DNA of 64,000 nt, taken from NCBI RefSeq assembly GCF_000757385.1, contig NZ_JRHH01000001.1:186001-250000 (forward strand), written 5' to 3'. The position numbers and the translations under genes are program-made. Source of the DNA: Flavobacterium aquatile LMG 4008 = ATCC 11947. GTDB lineage: Bacteria; Bacteroidota; Bacteroidia; Flavobacteriales; Flavobacteriaceae. Of this stretch, positions 1 to 9,748 are shown one piece after another. The notes under the pieces are model-generated. The model saw only the letters and a program-made list of their open reading frames with translations, did no database searches and was not told where the DNA came from. Numbering within the stretch: the first letter of the stretch is position 1; each line of letters opens with the position of its first letter.

Positions 1-2
1 AC

Positions 3-425
3 AACGATCATCACGGCTATGAAACAGAAACTCATATTGGTCGATACATTGGAAAAATGCAATGGTTAATGCCGTTCATTGGCTTTGATTGGCGTTACCG
101 CGAAATGGAAAAAGGCGAAATGGAAAGAAACCTATTCAACCAATCCAATACCAAAGATAACCGTTCCGTATTTAGCGCAGGTCTTGAATACACTTTACCA
201 ATGCTAATAAAAGCACAAGCTGAGGTATTTACTGATGGTAATTTTAGATTTCAATTAGAACGAATGGATATTCCTGTTTCCAAAAGAGTCCGAATGGATT
301 TAATGTGGAATACAGATAAAGAATACATGGCAGGATTACGATACATCATCAAAAGAAATTTTAGTGCCAGGACTCATTATGACAGTGATATGGGATTTGG
401 TGTAGGTGTAAATTTGAATTATTAA
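3..425 (+). CDS. C-terminal fragment of a copper-resistance outer-membrane/multicopper oxidase-type protein (5' truncated by window)
   Basis: The reading frame is open from base 3, so the gene starts outside the window; the first internal Met is at 57. About 140 residues are visible. They are rich in aromatic residues and alternating polar/hydrophobic stretches (MPFIGFDWRYREM, EYMAGLRYI, THYDSDMGFGVGVNLNY), as expected of closing beta-strands of an outer-membrane barrel, and the last residue is aromatic (Tyr). From memory, such tails occur in CopB-like proteins and at the end of Bacteroidota CopA-type multicopper oxidases. The metal-efflux genes downstream fit a copper role. The exact family needs the missing upstream part. 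Confidence 0.6.
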   Translation, partial: NDHHGYETETHIGRYIGKMQWLMPFIGFDWRYREMEKGEMERNLFNQSNTKDNRSVFSAGLEYTLPMLIKAQAEVFTDGNFRFQLERMDIPVSKRVRMDLMWNTDKEYMAGLRYIIKRNFSARTHYDSDMGFGVGVNLNY

Positions 426-506
426 AAGACCATCGCAATCGTAAAATAACACAAACTTTTAATACTCTTAATTTATTTATAAATAAAAAATCCTATTTTT
501 ACACTC

Positions 507-839
507 GTGAAACTCTTAAACTACATATTATCAATCTATCTAGTGGTACTATCATGTTTGCCTTGTGCAGATATGGAAGTAAGTAGCGCAGCACATAAAG
601 CTGTTGAGATTTCAGATAATCATGATGAAAAATCTCATAATCACGATAAAGAAAATGATTTATGTTCGCCTTTTTGCAACTGCAATTGTTGTGGCTCACA
701 AATAGTAAGTTATTTTAAGATTACTACTTTTAGTTTTACACCAATTACAAAGAGTATAAAAACTCAATTACCGTCGTATACCTCTATATTTACTTCCAAT
801 TTCTTCGGAAGTATATGGCAACCGCCTCAAATAGTATAA
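507..839 (+). CDS. DUF6660-type small exported Cys/His-rich protein
   Basis: A 110-aa protein that begins with GTG. The N-terminus (MKLLNYILSIYLVVLSCLPC) is a signal peptide or lipoprotein-like export signal. The mature part is rich in His, Asp and Glu, followed by a Cys cluster around residues 52-64 (LCSPFCNCNCCGS) that could bind soft metals. The C-terminus ends in FFGSIWQPPQIV. Small proteins of this kind commonly precede CusA-type efflux genes in flavobacteria, and here the RND gene starts 95 bp downstream. The biochemical function is unknown. A periplasmic metal sensor or carrier is a guess from composition and position. Confidence 0.65.
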   Translation: MKLLNYILSIYLVVLSCLPCADMEVSSAAHKAVEISDNHDEKSHNHDKENDLCSPFCNCNCCGSQIVSYFKITTFSFTPITKSIKTQLPSYTSIFTSNFFGSIWQPPQIV

Positions 840-889
840 TGATGCCCGAGTAGTTTCGGGTTAGAAACTTGTGAGCCTATCACAAATAA

Positions 890-909
890 TAGCAAAACTA
901 TTTTTGCTA
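890..909. other. Short perfect hairpin upstream of the RND efflux gene
   Basis: TAGCAAAA, CTAT, TTTTGCTA form a perfect 8-bp stem with a 4-nt loop 26 bp before the start of the efflux pump gene. It could be an operator, a transcript structure or a weak terminator of the preceding small gene. A second weak hairpin (CCCGA/TCGGG) lies near 845-860. Only the symmetry is seen; no role is shown. Confidence 0.35.
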
Positions 910-934
910 ATTTCTAATTCATTATACAATTTCA

Positions 935-3900
935 ATGTTAGACAAAATCATACAATTCAGTATCAAGAACAAGTTTATAATACTATTATTTACTTTAGTT
1001 CTAATAGCGTTTGGTAGCTATTCTATAAAACAGTTACCACTCGATGCGTTACCCGATGTAACCAACAACCAAGTACAAATAATTACTACTGCTCCAACTT
1101 TAGCCAGTCAAGAAGTCGAGCAATTAATTACTTATCCTTTAGAACAATCTTTTAAAACAATCCCAAAAGTTATCGAGTTACGAAGTATTTCTCGTTTCGG
1201 ACTTTCAGTAGTCACCGTTGTTTTCAAAGACGATGTAGATATTTATTGGGCTAGAGAACAAATATTTCAACGCCTTAGTCAAGCCAAAGAAAATATTCCT
1301 GCTTATGCTGGTTCTCCAGAGTTAGCACCAATATCAACTGGATTAGGCGAGATTTATCAGTATGATGTCTATGCCAAAAAAGGATATGAAGACAAATACG
1401 ATGCTGTAAAATTACGAACCATTCAAGATTGGATTATTATTCCACAATTACAAGGTATTGAAGGCGTTGCCGAAGTTAGTACTTGGGGTGGAAAACTAAA
1501 ACAATATGAAATCGCAGTTAATCCAAATACATTAAATAGTTTGGGCGTAACCATTACAGAAATTTTTGAAGCGTTAGAGAAAAACAATCAAAATACAGGT
1601 GGAGCTTATATCGAAAAAGACCAATACGCTTACTTTATTCGCGGTGTTGGGATGGCAACTGGCATTAAAGATTTAGAAAATGTAGTAGTCAAAAACAGAA
1701 ATGGTGCACCAGTTTTAGTTCGCGATGTAGCTAATGTACGTGAGGGAATTGCATTAAGATATGGTGCTTCGACCAAAGACGGTAAAGGCGAAATTGTTTG
1801 CGGTTTGGCTTTAATGTTAAAAGGCGAAAACTCAAGTGCCGTTGTAGAAAGAGTGAAAGAAAAAATGGCGCAAATCAATAAAACCTTACCCGAAGGAGTG
1901 GTTGCCGAAGCATTCATTGACAGAGGTAAATTAGTGGATAACGCAATAGGAACTGTTACTAAAAACCTTTTGGAAGGTGCATTAATAGTAATATTTGTAC
2001 TGATATTATTTCTAGGTAATCTTCGAGCTGGATTAATTGTTGCATCAGTAATTCCGCTTTCAATGCTTTTTGCAGTAATCTTAATGAACCATTTTGGCGT
2101 AAGCGGAAACTTAATGAGTTTAGGAGCAATCGACTTCGGAATTATAGTCGATGGAGCAGTAATTATTGTAGAAGCAACGATGCACCATTTACAAAAACTC
2201 AAACGACAAAAGAATTTAACCCAAGCAGAAATGGATACTGAAGTATATAAATCGGCTTCAAAAATTCGTAATAGTGCAGCATTCGGGGAAATCATAATCT
2301 TAATTGTTTACTTGCCAATCCTTGCATTAGTAGGAACAGAAGGAAAAATGTTCAAACCAATGGCAATGACAGTAGGTTTTGCAGTTATTGGAGCGTTTAT
2401 ACTTTCATTAACTTATGTACCAATGATGAGTGCAATGTTCTTATCAAAAAACACCGAACACAAAACTAATTTTAGTGATAAAATGATGGCGTGGTTTGAA
2501 AAAATCTACACACCATTTTTAGACCGAGCATTACGATTTAAAAAAGCGGTTCTAGCCATTTCGTTAGCAATGTTTGTCTTTGCCATTATCGTTTTTCAGA
2601 ATATGGGTGGCGAATTTATTCCAACTATCGAAGAAGGAGATTTAGCCATTAATGCTACTATTATGACAGGAAGTTCGCTATCCCAAATGGTAGAAACCAC
2701 AACCAAATACGAAAAAATCTTAAAAGCAAAATTCCCGGAAATCAAAACAATTGTTACAAAAATTGGAAGTGGAGAAATCCCAACCGATCCAATGCCAATA
2801 GAGAGTGGCGATTTGATTATTGTTTTAAAAGATAAAGACGAATGGACATCTGCTGACAATTGGGAGGATTTAGCCAACTTAATGAAAGAAGAAATGGAAG
2901 CCATTCCTGGTGCAAACATCGAAATTTCGCAACCCATTCAAATGCGTTTCAACGAATTAATGACAGGAAGCCGAAGCGATATTGCCATTAAAATTTTTGG
3001 CGATGATTTAGAAGTTTTAGATACAAAAGCCAAAGAATTAATTTCTAAAGTAAATACTATTGAAGGTATTGGTGATTTAAAAGCCGATAAAGTAACAGGA
3101 CTTCCTCAAATCACAGTCAAATACGATTATAATAAAATTGCTTTGTATGGTTTAAATATTGCCGACATCAATCAAATTATACGTTCTTCATTTGCAGGCG
3201 AAAGCGCAGGTAAAATTTACGAAGAAAGCAAACGTTTTGATGTAGTCGTGCGTTTAAATAAAGACAATCGTACTGACATTACTGATGTTAGTAATTTGTT
3301 TATTCCATTACCAAATGGGCAACAAGTACCACTTGCGCAAGTAGCATCAATCAATTATGAACAAGGTCCGGTTCAAGTTTCTCGTGAAAATGGTAAACGT
3401 AGAATTACAATAGGTTTAAATGTTCGTGGTCGTGATGTAAAAAGCGTTGTAGAAGAAATCCAACAAAAATTAGAAACCAGTTTTAAACTTCCTGCTGGGT
3501 ATTATGTTACGTATGGCGGACAATTTGAAAATTTAGTCGAAGCCAATAAGCGTCTTTCGGTAGCTCTACCAATCGCTTTAGGATTAATTATGGTGTTGTT
3601 ATTTTTTACTTTCAATAGTATGAAACAAGCCGCATTAATTTTCACAGCCATTCCATTATCGGCAATCGGTGGTGTTTTTGCACTTTGGTTACGAGGAATG
3701 CCTTTTAGCATTTCGGCAGGTATTGGATTTATTGCTTTGTTTGGAATAGCTGTATTAAACGGAATTGTATTAATATCCTATTTCAATCAACTCAAATCCG
3801 AAGGAATAACTGACCCATTACAACGGGTTTTAATAGGTACAAAAACCAGACTTAGACCAGTATTAATGACTGCTGCGGTTGCTTCATTAGGATTTTTGCC

Positions 3901-5251
3901 AATGGCATTATCAACTAGTGGTGGTGCCGAAGTACAAAAACCATTAGCAACAGTAGTTATTGGCGGATTAGTTTCGGCAACATTACTAACCTTAATCGTT
4001 TTACCAATACTTTATTTATTATTTGAAAAGGGAATTAAAAGAAGAAAAAAAATGTCAAATCCAATTGTAACAATACTCGTTTTGTTAATTAGTAGCTTTT
4101 CGTTTGCTCAAAACAGCCAAACAATTACTTTAGAAAAAGCCATTGAAAAAGCAAAAGCAAATAGCATCGACTTAAAAATCGCGGATAAGGAAATTGAAAA
4201 ACAAACTGTTCTCAAGAAAACGGCGTTTCAAGTAGATCCTTTACAAGTGCAGTACCAAGGCGGACAATTCAATAGTGTTGATTACGACCACAATGTTTCC
4301 ATTCAACAGTATTTTCCAATTGGTAAAATCACAAAAGCCAACCGTCAGTTGCAAGAAGAATTGGCAAAATTAGCTGAAAAACGAAAAGCATTAACGGAGT
4401 ATGAAATTGAAAAAGCAGTGTCATTAGCCTATTATCAATATTTATATGGAGTTTCTATTCAAAAACTAAATAATGAGTTATTTGAAATTTATTCCAAATT
4501 CCTAAAAAATGCAGAGCTTCGTTTTCAAACTGGAGAAAGTGGGAATATCGAAGTAATAAGTGCCAAAGCCAAATCAAAAGAAATAGAAACCCAAAAAGCA
4601 CAGTTAGAATATGATTTGGTAATCTATCAAAAGCAATTGCAATACTTCATTCAAACAGATGAAAACATAGTTCCTGATACCAATACACCATTGCAATATG
4701 CTAAACCAACAACGAGTAAAGATGACAAAATACAAGGATTAGTAAGCGATTATTACACACAGCAAATTTCAGTGTATCAAAAGGAAGCCAATACGTTCAA
4801 AGCAATGCGAACTCCTAAATTAGGTTTGGGTTATTTTGGTCAAACCATCGATACCAAATCCTATTTTCAGGGTTTTACTGCCGGATTGCAAATTCCTTTA
4901 TTTGGTGGTGCAAATACAGCAAAAGCCAAAGCATCAGAAATTAGTATTTCGCAATCGCAATTAGAATTAGATAAAAGCAAATTGACTTTGAAATTACAGA
5001 AAGAAGAACTACAAAATGAGTTCGAAAAACAGAAAAAAGCACTTTTATATTACCAAAACGAAGGATTGCAATATGCCGAACAAATTATTACAACGGCTCA
5101 AAAAAGCTATGCCAATGGTGATATGAGTTACTGGTCATACATTAGTTTTTTAAACCAAGCCATTGACATCAAAAAGCAAAATGCCGAAGCCGTTAATACT
5201 TACAATCAAAGTGCTATTCAATTGCAATTTCCATCTTTCAACAACAATTAA
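935..5251 (+). CDS. CusA/CzcA-family heavy-metal RND efflux pump fused to a TolC-like outer-membrane factor
   Basis: A 1438-aa protein. Residues 1 to about 1035 are a complete heavy-metal RND transporter: an N-terminal TM helix (IIQFSIKNKFIILLF), a porter region with the PLDALPDVTNNQVQI motif, a TM4 acidic motif near residue 400 (AIDFGIIVDGAVI) for proton relay, and a C-terminal six-helix bundle. From Met1040 the frame runs without a break into a second module that starts with its own signal peptide (LLISSFSFA|Q) and continues as an outer-membrane efflux protein with coiled-coil repeats to 1438. RND-OMF fusions of this length are known in Bacteroidota. The adaptor gene follows after 11 bp. 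The substrate is probably Cu, Ag, Zn or Co; the sequence does not settle which. Confidence 0.93.
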   Translation: MLDKIIQFSIKNKFIILLFTLVLIAFGSYSIKQLPLDALPDVTNNQVQIITTAPTLASQEVEQLITYPLEQSFKTIPKVIELRSISRFGLSVVTVVFKDDVDIYWAREQIFQRLSQAKENIPAYAGSPELAPISTGLGEIYQYDVYAKKGYEDKYDAVKLRTIQDWIIIPQLQGIEGVAEVSTWGGKLKQYEIAVNPNTLNSLGVTITEIFEALEKNNQNTGGAYIEKDQYAYFIRGVGMATGIKDLENVVVKNRNGAPVLVRDVANVREGIALRYGASTKDGKGEIVCGLALMLKGENSSAVVERVKEKMAQINKTLPEGVVAEAFIDRGKLVDNAIGTVTKNLLEGALIVIFVLILFLGNLRAGLIVASVIPLSMLFAVILMNHFGVSGNLMSLGAIDFGIIVDGAVIIVEATMHHLQKLKRQKNLTQAEMDTEVYKSASKIRNSAAFGEIIILIVYLPILALVGTEGKMFKPMAMTVGFAVIGAFILSLTYVPMMSAMFLSKNTEHKTNFSDKMMAWFEKIYTPFLDRALRFKKAVLAISLAMFVFAIIVFQNMGGEFIPTIEEGDLAINATIMTGSSLSQMVETTTKYEKILKAKFPEIKTIVTKIGSGEIPTDPMPIESGDLIIVLKDKDEWTSADNWEDLANLMKEEMEAIPGANIEISQPIQMRFNELMTGSRSDIAIKIFGDDLEVLDTKAKELISKVNTIEGIGDLKADKVTGLPQITVKYDYNKIALYGLNIADINQIIRSSFAGESAGKIYEESKRFDVVVRLNKDNRTDITDVSNLFIPLPNGQQVPLAQVASINYEQGPVQVSRENGKRRITIGLNVRGRDVKSVVEEIQQKLETSFKLPAGYYVTYGGQFENLVEANKRLSVALPIALGLIMVLLFFTFNSMKQAALIFTAIPLSAIGGVFALWLRGMPFSISAGIGFIALFGIAVLNGIVLISYFNQLKSEGITDPLQRVLIGTKTRLRPVLMTAAVASLGFLPMALSTSGGAEVQKPLATVVIGGLVSATLLTLIVLPILYLLFEKGIKRRKKMSNPIVTILVLLISSFSFAQNSQTITLEKAIEKAKANSIDLKIADKEIEKQTVLKKTAFQVDPLQVQYQGGQFNSVDYDHNVSIQQYFPIGKITKANRQLQEELAKLAEKRKALTEYEIEKAVSLAYYQYLYGVSIQKLNNELFEIYSKFLKNAELRFQTGESGNIEVISAKAKSKEIETQKAQLEYDLVIYQKQLQYFIQTDENIVPDTNTPLQYAKPTTSKDDKIQGLVSDYYTQQISVYQKEANTFKAMRTPKLGLGYFGQTIDTKSYFQGFTAGLQIPLFGGANTAKAKASEISISQSQLELDKSKLTLKLQKEELQNEFEKQKKALLYYQNEGLQYAEQIITTAQKSYANGDMSYWSYISFLNQAIDIKKQNAEAVNTYNQSAIQLQFPSFNNN

Positions 5252-5262
5252 TATTCCATTAT

Positions 5263-6531
5263 ATGAAAAATATATTTTTAAAACCAAATTGTAATCGAAG
5301 TTCATACTTCAACCTCTTTATTCTATTTTCTATTCTCTTTACTCTAAATTCTTGTGGAGAAAAGAAAACCGAAGAAACCCACGAAGAAGAAAAATCAGAA
5401 ACCGAAGTTGCCTTGACAGAAGCGCAATTTAAAACTATTGGTATCGAAACAGGCAGTATCGAAATGAAAAACCTAAATACGGTAATCAAAGCCAATGGTT
5501 ATACAGCAGTTCCACCACAAAACATGGCTAATATTTCAACCTTAATTGGTGGTGTAGTAAAAGATATTTATGTGTTAGAAGGAACTTACGTTGCAAAAGG
5601 TAAAACATTGGCAACTATTCAAAACCTTGAAGTTACCGAAATGCAGGAAGATTACAATTCAGCTATTGCCAACATTGAATACTTGCAATTGGAATATAAT
5701 CGTCAAAAAACATTGAGCGATGAAAATGTAAATCCTCGCAAAACATTTCAAGAAGTAAAATCAAAATTAGCAGTAGAAAAAGCTAAAGCACAAGCCGCAA
5801 AAAACAAGCTACAAGCGTTAAATGTTAGTTTAAGCGGAAACACTTCGTTAATTCCAATTGTTTCGCCAATAAGCGGTTATGTGGGTAAAATCAGTATAAC
5901 AAAAGGAGCATTTGCAGAAACAGGCGTAACACTTTTTGAAGTAGTTGATAACAGCCAAATGCACTTGGATTTAAATGTGTTTGAAAAAGATTTGGGAAAA
6001 ATTTCCGTAGGTCAAGAAGTCGATTTTGTATTAACCAATCAGTCCAATAAATCCATTAAAGGAAAAATATTTGGCATCAATAAATCATTTTCAAACGAAA
6101 GCAAAACAGTTGCGGTTCATGCCAAAATCAATCCAAGCGATGCCAAAGATTTAATTTCCGGAATGTATGTCGCTGCCAATATCAATATCACCAATCAAAC
6201 AGTTCAAGCACTACCAAAAGATGCAATTGTTAGAAATGGCGATAAATATTACATTTACATTCAAGAAGAACACCAAGAACAAGCTCCAAAAGTAAAAGAA
6301 GAAGAGCATCAACATAAAAAAGGAGAAGAACATTCAGACCACGCTGAAGGCGAAGAAGAAGGACACAATGAAGTGCACTTCAAAGCAATCGAAGTGGTTC
6401 CTGGAACTACTGATTTAGGTTACACCGAAATAAAATTAGTCGAAGAAATTCCTGCCGATGCGAAAATTGTTATAAAAGGTGCTTTTTACTTACTAGCAAC
6501 TTCAAAAGGTGGCGGAGAACACGAACATTAA
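5263..6531 (+). CDS. CusB/CzcB-type periplasmic adaptor (membrane fusion protein), lipoprotein
   Basis: A 422-aa adaptor linking the inner-membrane RND pump to its outer-membrane factor. The N-terminus has a hydrophobic stretch ending in a lipobox (TLNSC, Cys31), so it is probably lipid-anchored in the periplasm. A lipoyl/barrel-sandwich half (about residues 85-115, IGGVVKDIYVLEGTYV), an alpha-helical hairpin (about 125-190) and the second half (SPISGYVGKISITKGAF) follow in the usual order. The beta-barrel region is followed by a His/Glu-rich insert (about residues 340-375, EEHQHKKGEEHSDHAEGEEE) that probably binds metal. It starts 11 bp after the pump gene, so the two are one operon. Confidence 0.92.
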   Translation: MKNIFLKPNCNRSSYFNLFILFSILFTLNSCGEKKTEETHEEEKSETEVALTEAQFKTIGIETGSIEMKNLNTVIKANGYTAVPPQNMANISTLIGGVVKDIYVLEGTYVAKGKTLATIQNLEVTEMQEDYNSAIANIEYLQLEYNRQKTLSDENVNPRKTFQEVKSKLAVEKAKAQAAKNKLQALNVSLSGNTSLIPIVSPISGYVGKISITKGAFAETGVTLFEVVDNSQMHLDLNVFEKDLGKISVGQEVDFVLTNQSNKSIKGKIFGINKSFSNESKTVAVHAKINPSDAKDLISGMYVAANINITNQTVQALPKDAIVRNGDKYYIYIQEEHQEQAPKVKEEEHQHKKGEEHSDHAEGEEEGHNEVHFKAIEVVPGTTDLGYTEIKLVEEIPADAKIVIKGAFYLLATSKGGGEHEH

Positions 6532-6562
6532 AAATAAATTATTAATCATTAAATAAATTCAA

Positions 6563-6919
6563 ATGAAAAATTCAATTTTAAAATCAATCTTTTTTTTAAC
6601 ACTATTATTTTTTACAAGCAATACTGCTTCTGCTCAAAAAACCAATCAAAAAGCTGTAATCAAAACTTTTTTACATTGTGATCATTGTAAAGAATGTGAA
6701 ACTTGTGGCTTGAAATTCAAAACCGAAATGCTCAAAATAAAAGGTGTAAAAATGTATGAGTTAGATGATAAAGCGATGACGTTTACAATTTATTACAACC
6801 CAAAGAAAACTACACTGCAAGCTATTAAGGAAGGCATAGCCAAGTTGGGTTATGATGCTGACGAAGTAAAGGCTACTGCCGAAGGAATTGCTTCTTTGGA
6901 TGGGTGTTGTAAAGCATAG
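6563..6919 (+). CDS. Exported heavy-metal-associated (HMA-like) protein with a four-Cys cluster
   Basis: A 118-aa protein with a signal peptide cleaved after TASA (residue 24). The mature part looks like a ferredoxin-like HMA domain, but the usual CxxC is expanded to CDHCKECETC (Cys39, 42, 45, 48), and the protein ends with DGCCKA. It starts 31 bp after the adaptor gene, so it is probably in the same transcript. A periplasmic metal chaperone or buffer that delivers metal to the efflux complex is a reasonable inference. The regular spacing of four Cys residues suggests binding of more than one soft-metal ion. Confidence 0.8.
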   Translation: MKNSILKSIFFLTLLFFTSNTASAQKTNQKAVIKTFLHCDHCKECETCGLKFKTEMLKIKGVKMYELDDKAMTFTIYYNPKKTTLQAIKEGIAKLGYDADEVKATAEGIASLDGCCKA

Positions 6920-6967
6920 CAATTATGAATTTAAAAATCAATTAGATACACGCTAATTCCTTATCGT

Positions 6968-7486
6968 ATGAAAATTAAAACAAAAATTGAAAAAGTAAAA
7001 ATTGATTATAAAGGAAAAAAAGTTACAGCTGATAAACTAACCATTACGTCAGAGATTCCAATAGATATCGATACAGCTTGGAGCAAAGTTCAGACGAGTG
7101 CATTATTGAATTTTGTCACGAAAGGAAAGGTCAGATTCAAACCTACAGGAGGAGAATTTCCTAAAATATGGAAAGAAGGAAATACGGTTACAACAAAAAT
7201 GCTTGTCTATGGTTGTATTCCATTTGGTGGACTCCATTCACTCTATTTTGAAAAAATAGATGATAAGAATAAAATTTTAAAGACACAAGAATGGGACGAT
7301 GCTGCGAAAGTATGGAACCATAAAATAACATTAAAAAAAATCACCGACTTTACAATAATGTATGAGGATGAAATAGTTATTTATGGTGGTATACTCACCG
7401 GTTTAATTACATGGTGGGCAAAATCATTTTATAGACACAGACAAAATAGATGGCAATTAGTAGCCAAAGAGCTTGTAATAGGTTAG
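6968..7486 (+). CDS. SRPBCC-like (START/polyketide cyclase fold) hypothetical protein
   Basis: A 172-aa protein without a signal peptide. The pattern TITSEIPIDIDTAWSKVQTSALLNFVTKG, a central segment with FPKIWKEGN, and a C-terminal helix (GLITWWAKSFYRHRQNRWQLVAKEL) resemble the SRPBCC/START helix-grip fold, which binds lipids or other hydrophobic ligands. It lies between the HMA protein and the P-type ATPase on the same strand, 48 bp after the former. No metal motif is seen, so its role in the block is unknown. Confidence 0.55.
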   Translation: MKIKTKIEKVKIDYKGKKVTADKLTITSEIPIDIDTAWSKVQTSALLNFVTKGKVRFKPTGGEFPKIWKEGNTVTTKMLVYGCIPFGGLHSLYFEKIDDKNKILKTQEWDDAAKVWNHKITLKKITDFTIMYEDEIVIYGGILTGLITWWAKSFYRHRQNRWQLVAKELVIG

Positions 7487-7543
7487 ATGGGTGAGAATGA
7501 TTAATGATTTTATTTACACAACAAAAATAAAAAACAAAATACT

Positions 7544-9535
7544 ATGGAACATCAACATAAATACGATGCTAAAGGCAATCAGCTTTGTTGCACTCTCGAA
7601 GAAAAAATAAATAAAAAAACCGAAAATCATTCTAATGATGACGGACACGATCACGAGCATTCCAGCGAAGAAAAATCTACGTTTCAAATGTTTTTGCCAG
7701 CAATCATAAGTTTTATTTTATTATTGGTTGCCATTGGTTTTGATAATTATTTTAAACAATTGTGGTTTACAGGTTATGTTAGAATAGGATGGTATATTTT
7801 AGCATACATTCCAGTAGGATTGCCAGTAGTCAAAGAAGCATTTGAAAGCATTCGCAAAGGCGATATATTTTCAGAATTTCTTTTAATGAGTATTGCAACT
7901 ATTGGCGCGTTTGCCATTGGCGAGTTTCCAGAAGGAGTTGCTGTAATGTTGTTTTATGCCATTGGCGAAATATTCCAAACATTGGCGGTTCAAAGAGCAA
8001 AAGCAAACATAAAAACCTTACTCGACCAGCGACCTGACGAAGTAACTATTCTCGAAAACAATGTTGCCAAAACAATCAAAGCATCAACTGCTAAAATTGG
8101 AGATATTATTCAACTAAAAGCAGGAGAAAAATTAGGATTAGATGGCGAATTACTTTCAGATACTGCTTCTTTTAATACAGCAGCATTAACAGGAGAAAGT
8201 AAGCCAGACACCAAAGCAAAAGGAGAAACTGTTTTAGCAGGAATGATAAACTTAAATTCGGTTTGTCAAGTAAAAGTAACGGTTGCTTATACAGATAGTA
8301 AACTGTCAAAAATTCTCGAAATGGTGCAAGATGCTACAGCCAAAAAAGCACCAACAGAATTATTTATCAGAAAGTTTGCCAAAATATATACACCAATTGT
8401 AGTTGTTTTAGCCATTGCAATATGTGTTGTACCGATGTTATTTGTAGAAAATTACCAGTTTAGAGATTGGTTGTATCGAGCTTTAGTTTTCTTGGTTATT
8501 TCGTGTCCTTGTGCATTAGTTATAAGTATTCCTTTAGGTTATTTTGGAGGAATTGGAGCAGCTTCTAAAAACGGAATCCTTTTCAAAGGAAGTAATTTTC
8601 TTGATGTAATGTCCTCTATTCAAAACGTGGTAATGGACAAAACAGGAACAATGACCGAAGGCGTCTTCAAAGTGCAGGAAGTTGTTTTTAATACTGATTT
8701 TAACAAAGAGGATTTGTTACAATTGGTAAATGCTTTAGAAAGTCAAAGCACACATCCAGTGGCAACAGCTATTCATCAGTTTGTTGGAAAAATTGATAGT
8801 ACAATTGAACTAAAAAATGTAGAAGAAATTTCAGGACATGGTTTAAAAGCTGAAGTTGACGGAAAAGAATTGTTAGTTGGTAATTTCAAACTAATGGATA
8901 AATTCTCGATTGCTTATGATATTGATCCAAAAAGTATTGTTTACACGTTAATTGCAGTTGCTTATGATAAAAAATTCGCTGGTTATCTTACAATTGCAGA
9001 TAGTATAAAAGAAGACGCACAAACCACAATCGACAGACTAAAAGCATTAGGTATAAAAACCATAATGTTAAGTGGAGATAAAGACAATGTAGTTCAATTT
9101 GTAGCACAAAAACTCGGAATTACTAATGCTTATGGTGATTTATTACCCGAGGATAAAGTAAATAAAGTAAAAGAAATAATTGCAAAAAATGAAACAGTTG
9201 CTTTTGTTGGTGATGGTGTAAACGATGCGCCTGTAGTTGCTTTAAGTAACGTTGGAATAGCAATGGGTGGTTTAGGAAGCGATGCCACCATAGAAACTGC
9301 CGATGTAGTAATTCAAGACGATATGCCTTCAAAAATCCCAATGGCAATAAATATTGGTAAACAAACAAAGAAAATTGTTTGGCAAAATATCATTCTAGCA
9401 TTTACTGTTAAAGCAATTGTCCTAATTTTAGGTGCAGGTGGTTTGGCCACAATGTGGGAAGCAGTTTTTGCTGATGTTGGAGTTGCTTTATTGGCTATTT
9501 TGAACGCGGTTCGAATCCAGAAAATGAAATTTTGA
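7544..9535 (+). CDS. P1B-type heavy-metal-translocating ATPase (Zn/Cd/Pb/Co class likely)
   Basis: A 663-aa ATPase that pumps metal ions out of the cytoplasm. The N-terminus lacks a full HMA domain but has LCC (residues 15-17) and a His/Asp-rich stretch (NDDGHDHEHSSEE) that can bind metal. Then come TM helices, the actuator loop TGES (near 218), the transport-site CPC motif in TM6 (SCPCALVISIP, about 319-322), the phosphorylation site DKTGT (Asp near 365), the SxHPVA nucleotide-binding motif, and the hinge GDGVNDAP (near 557). The final TM has DVGVALLAILNAVR; an Asp in this position with CPC is typical of P1B-2 Zn/Cd/Pb pumps. Cobalt cannot be excluded. Confidence 0.92.
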   Translation: MEHQHKYDAKGNQLCCTLEEKINKKTENHSNDDGHDHEHSSEEKSTFQMFLPAIISFILLLVAIGFDNYFKQLWFTGYVRIGWYILAYIPVGLPVVKEAFESIRKGDIFSEFLLMSIATIGAFAIGEFPEGVAVMLFYAIGEIFQTLAVQRAKANIKTLLDQRPDEVTILENNVAKTIKASTAKIGDIIQLKAGEKLGLDGELLSDTASFNTAALTGESKPDTKAKGETVLAGMINLNSVCQVKVTVAYTDSKLSKILEMVQDATAKKAPTELFIRKFAKIYTPIVVVLAIAICVVPMLFVENYQFRDWLYRALVFLVISCPCALVISIPLGYFGGIGAASKNGILFKGSNFLDVMSSIQNVVMDKTGTMTEGVFKVQEVVFNTDFNKEDLLQLVNALESQSTHPVATAIHQFVGKIDSTIELKNVEEISGHGLKAEVDGKELLVGNFKLMDKFSIAYDIDPKSIVYTLIAVAYDKKFAGYLTIADSIKEDAQTTIDRLKALGIKTIMLSGDKDNVVQFVAQKLGITNAYGDLLPEDKVNKVKEIIAKNETVAFVGDGVNDAPVVALSNVGIAMGGLGSDATIETADVVIQDDMPSKIPMAINIGKQTKKIVWQNIILAFTVKAIVLILGAGGLATMWEAVFADVGVALLAILNAVRIQKMKF

Positions 9536-9748
9536 ATTTGTTTTATACATGTAAGAAATATAAAATATATAGTTTCCAATTGACTTTGCAAAATTAGAAA
9601 AGTCGTAAAAATGAATCAGCTGTTGGTTTGATATTTTGACTGACATGTATCGCATTTATATTTTAGTTAAAGCAAACTGCTTAAATTTGTTAGAAATTGA
9701 ATGTTTTGGTTCGAAAATAGGTCAATAGCGTTCACTAAAAAAATATAA

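Noticed and set aside
1630..2295. Long minus-strand frame inside the efflux pump gene
   Set aside because: It is antisense to a highly conserved RND region and has no protein-like features; a shadow frame.
935..5251. Frameshift or assembly error joining two genes
   Set aside because: The frame is intact across the junction, and such fusions of the same size are known in this phylum.
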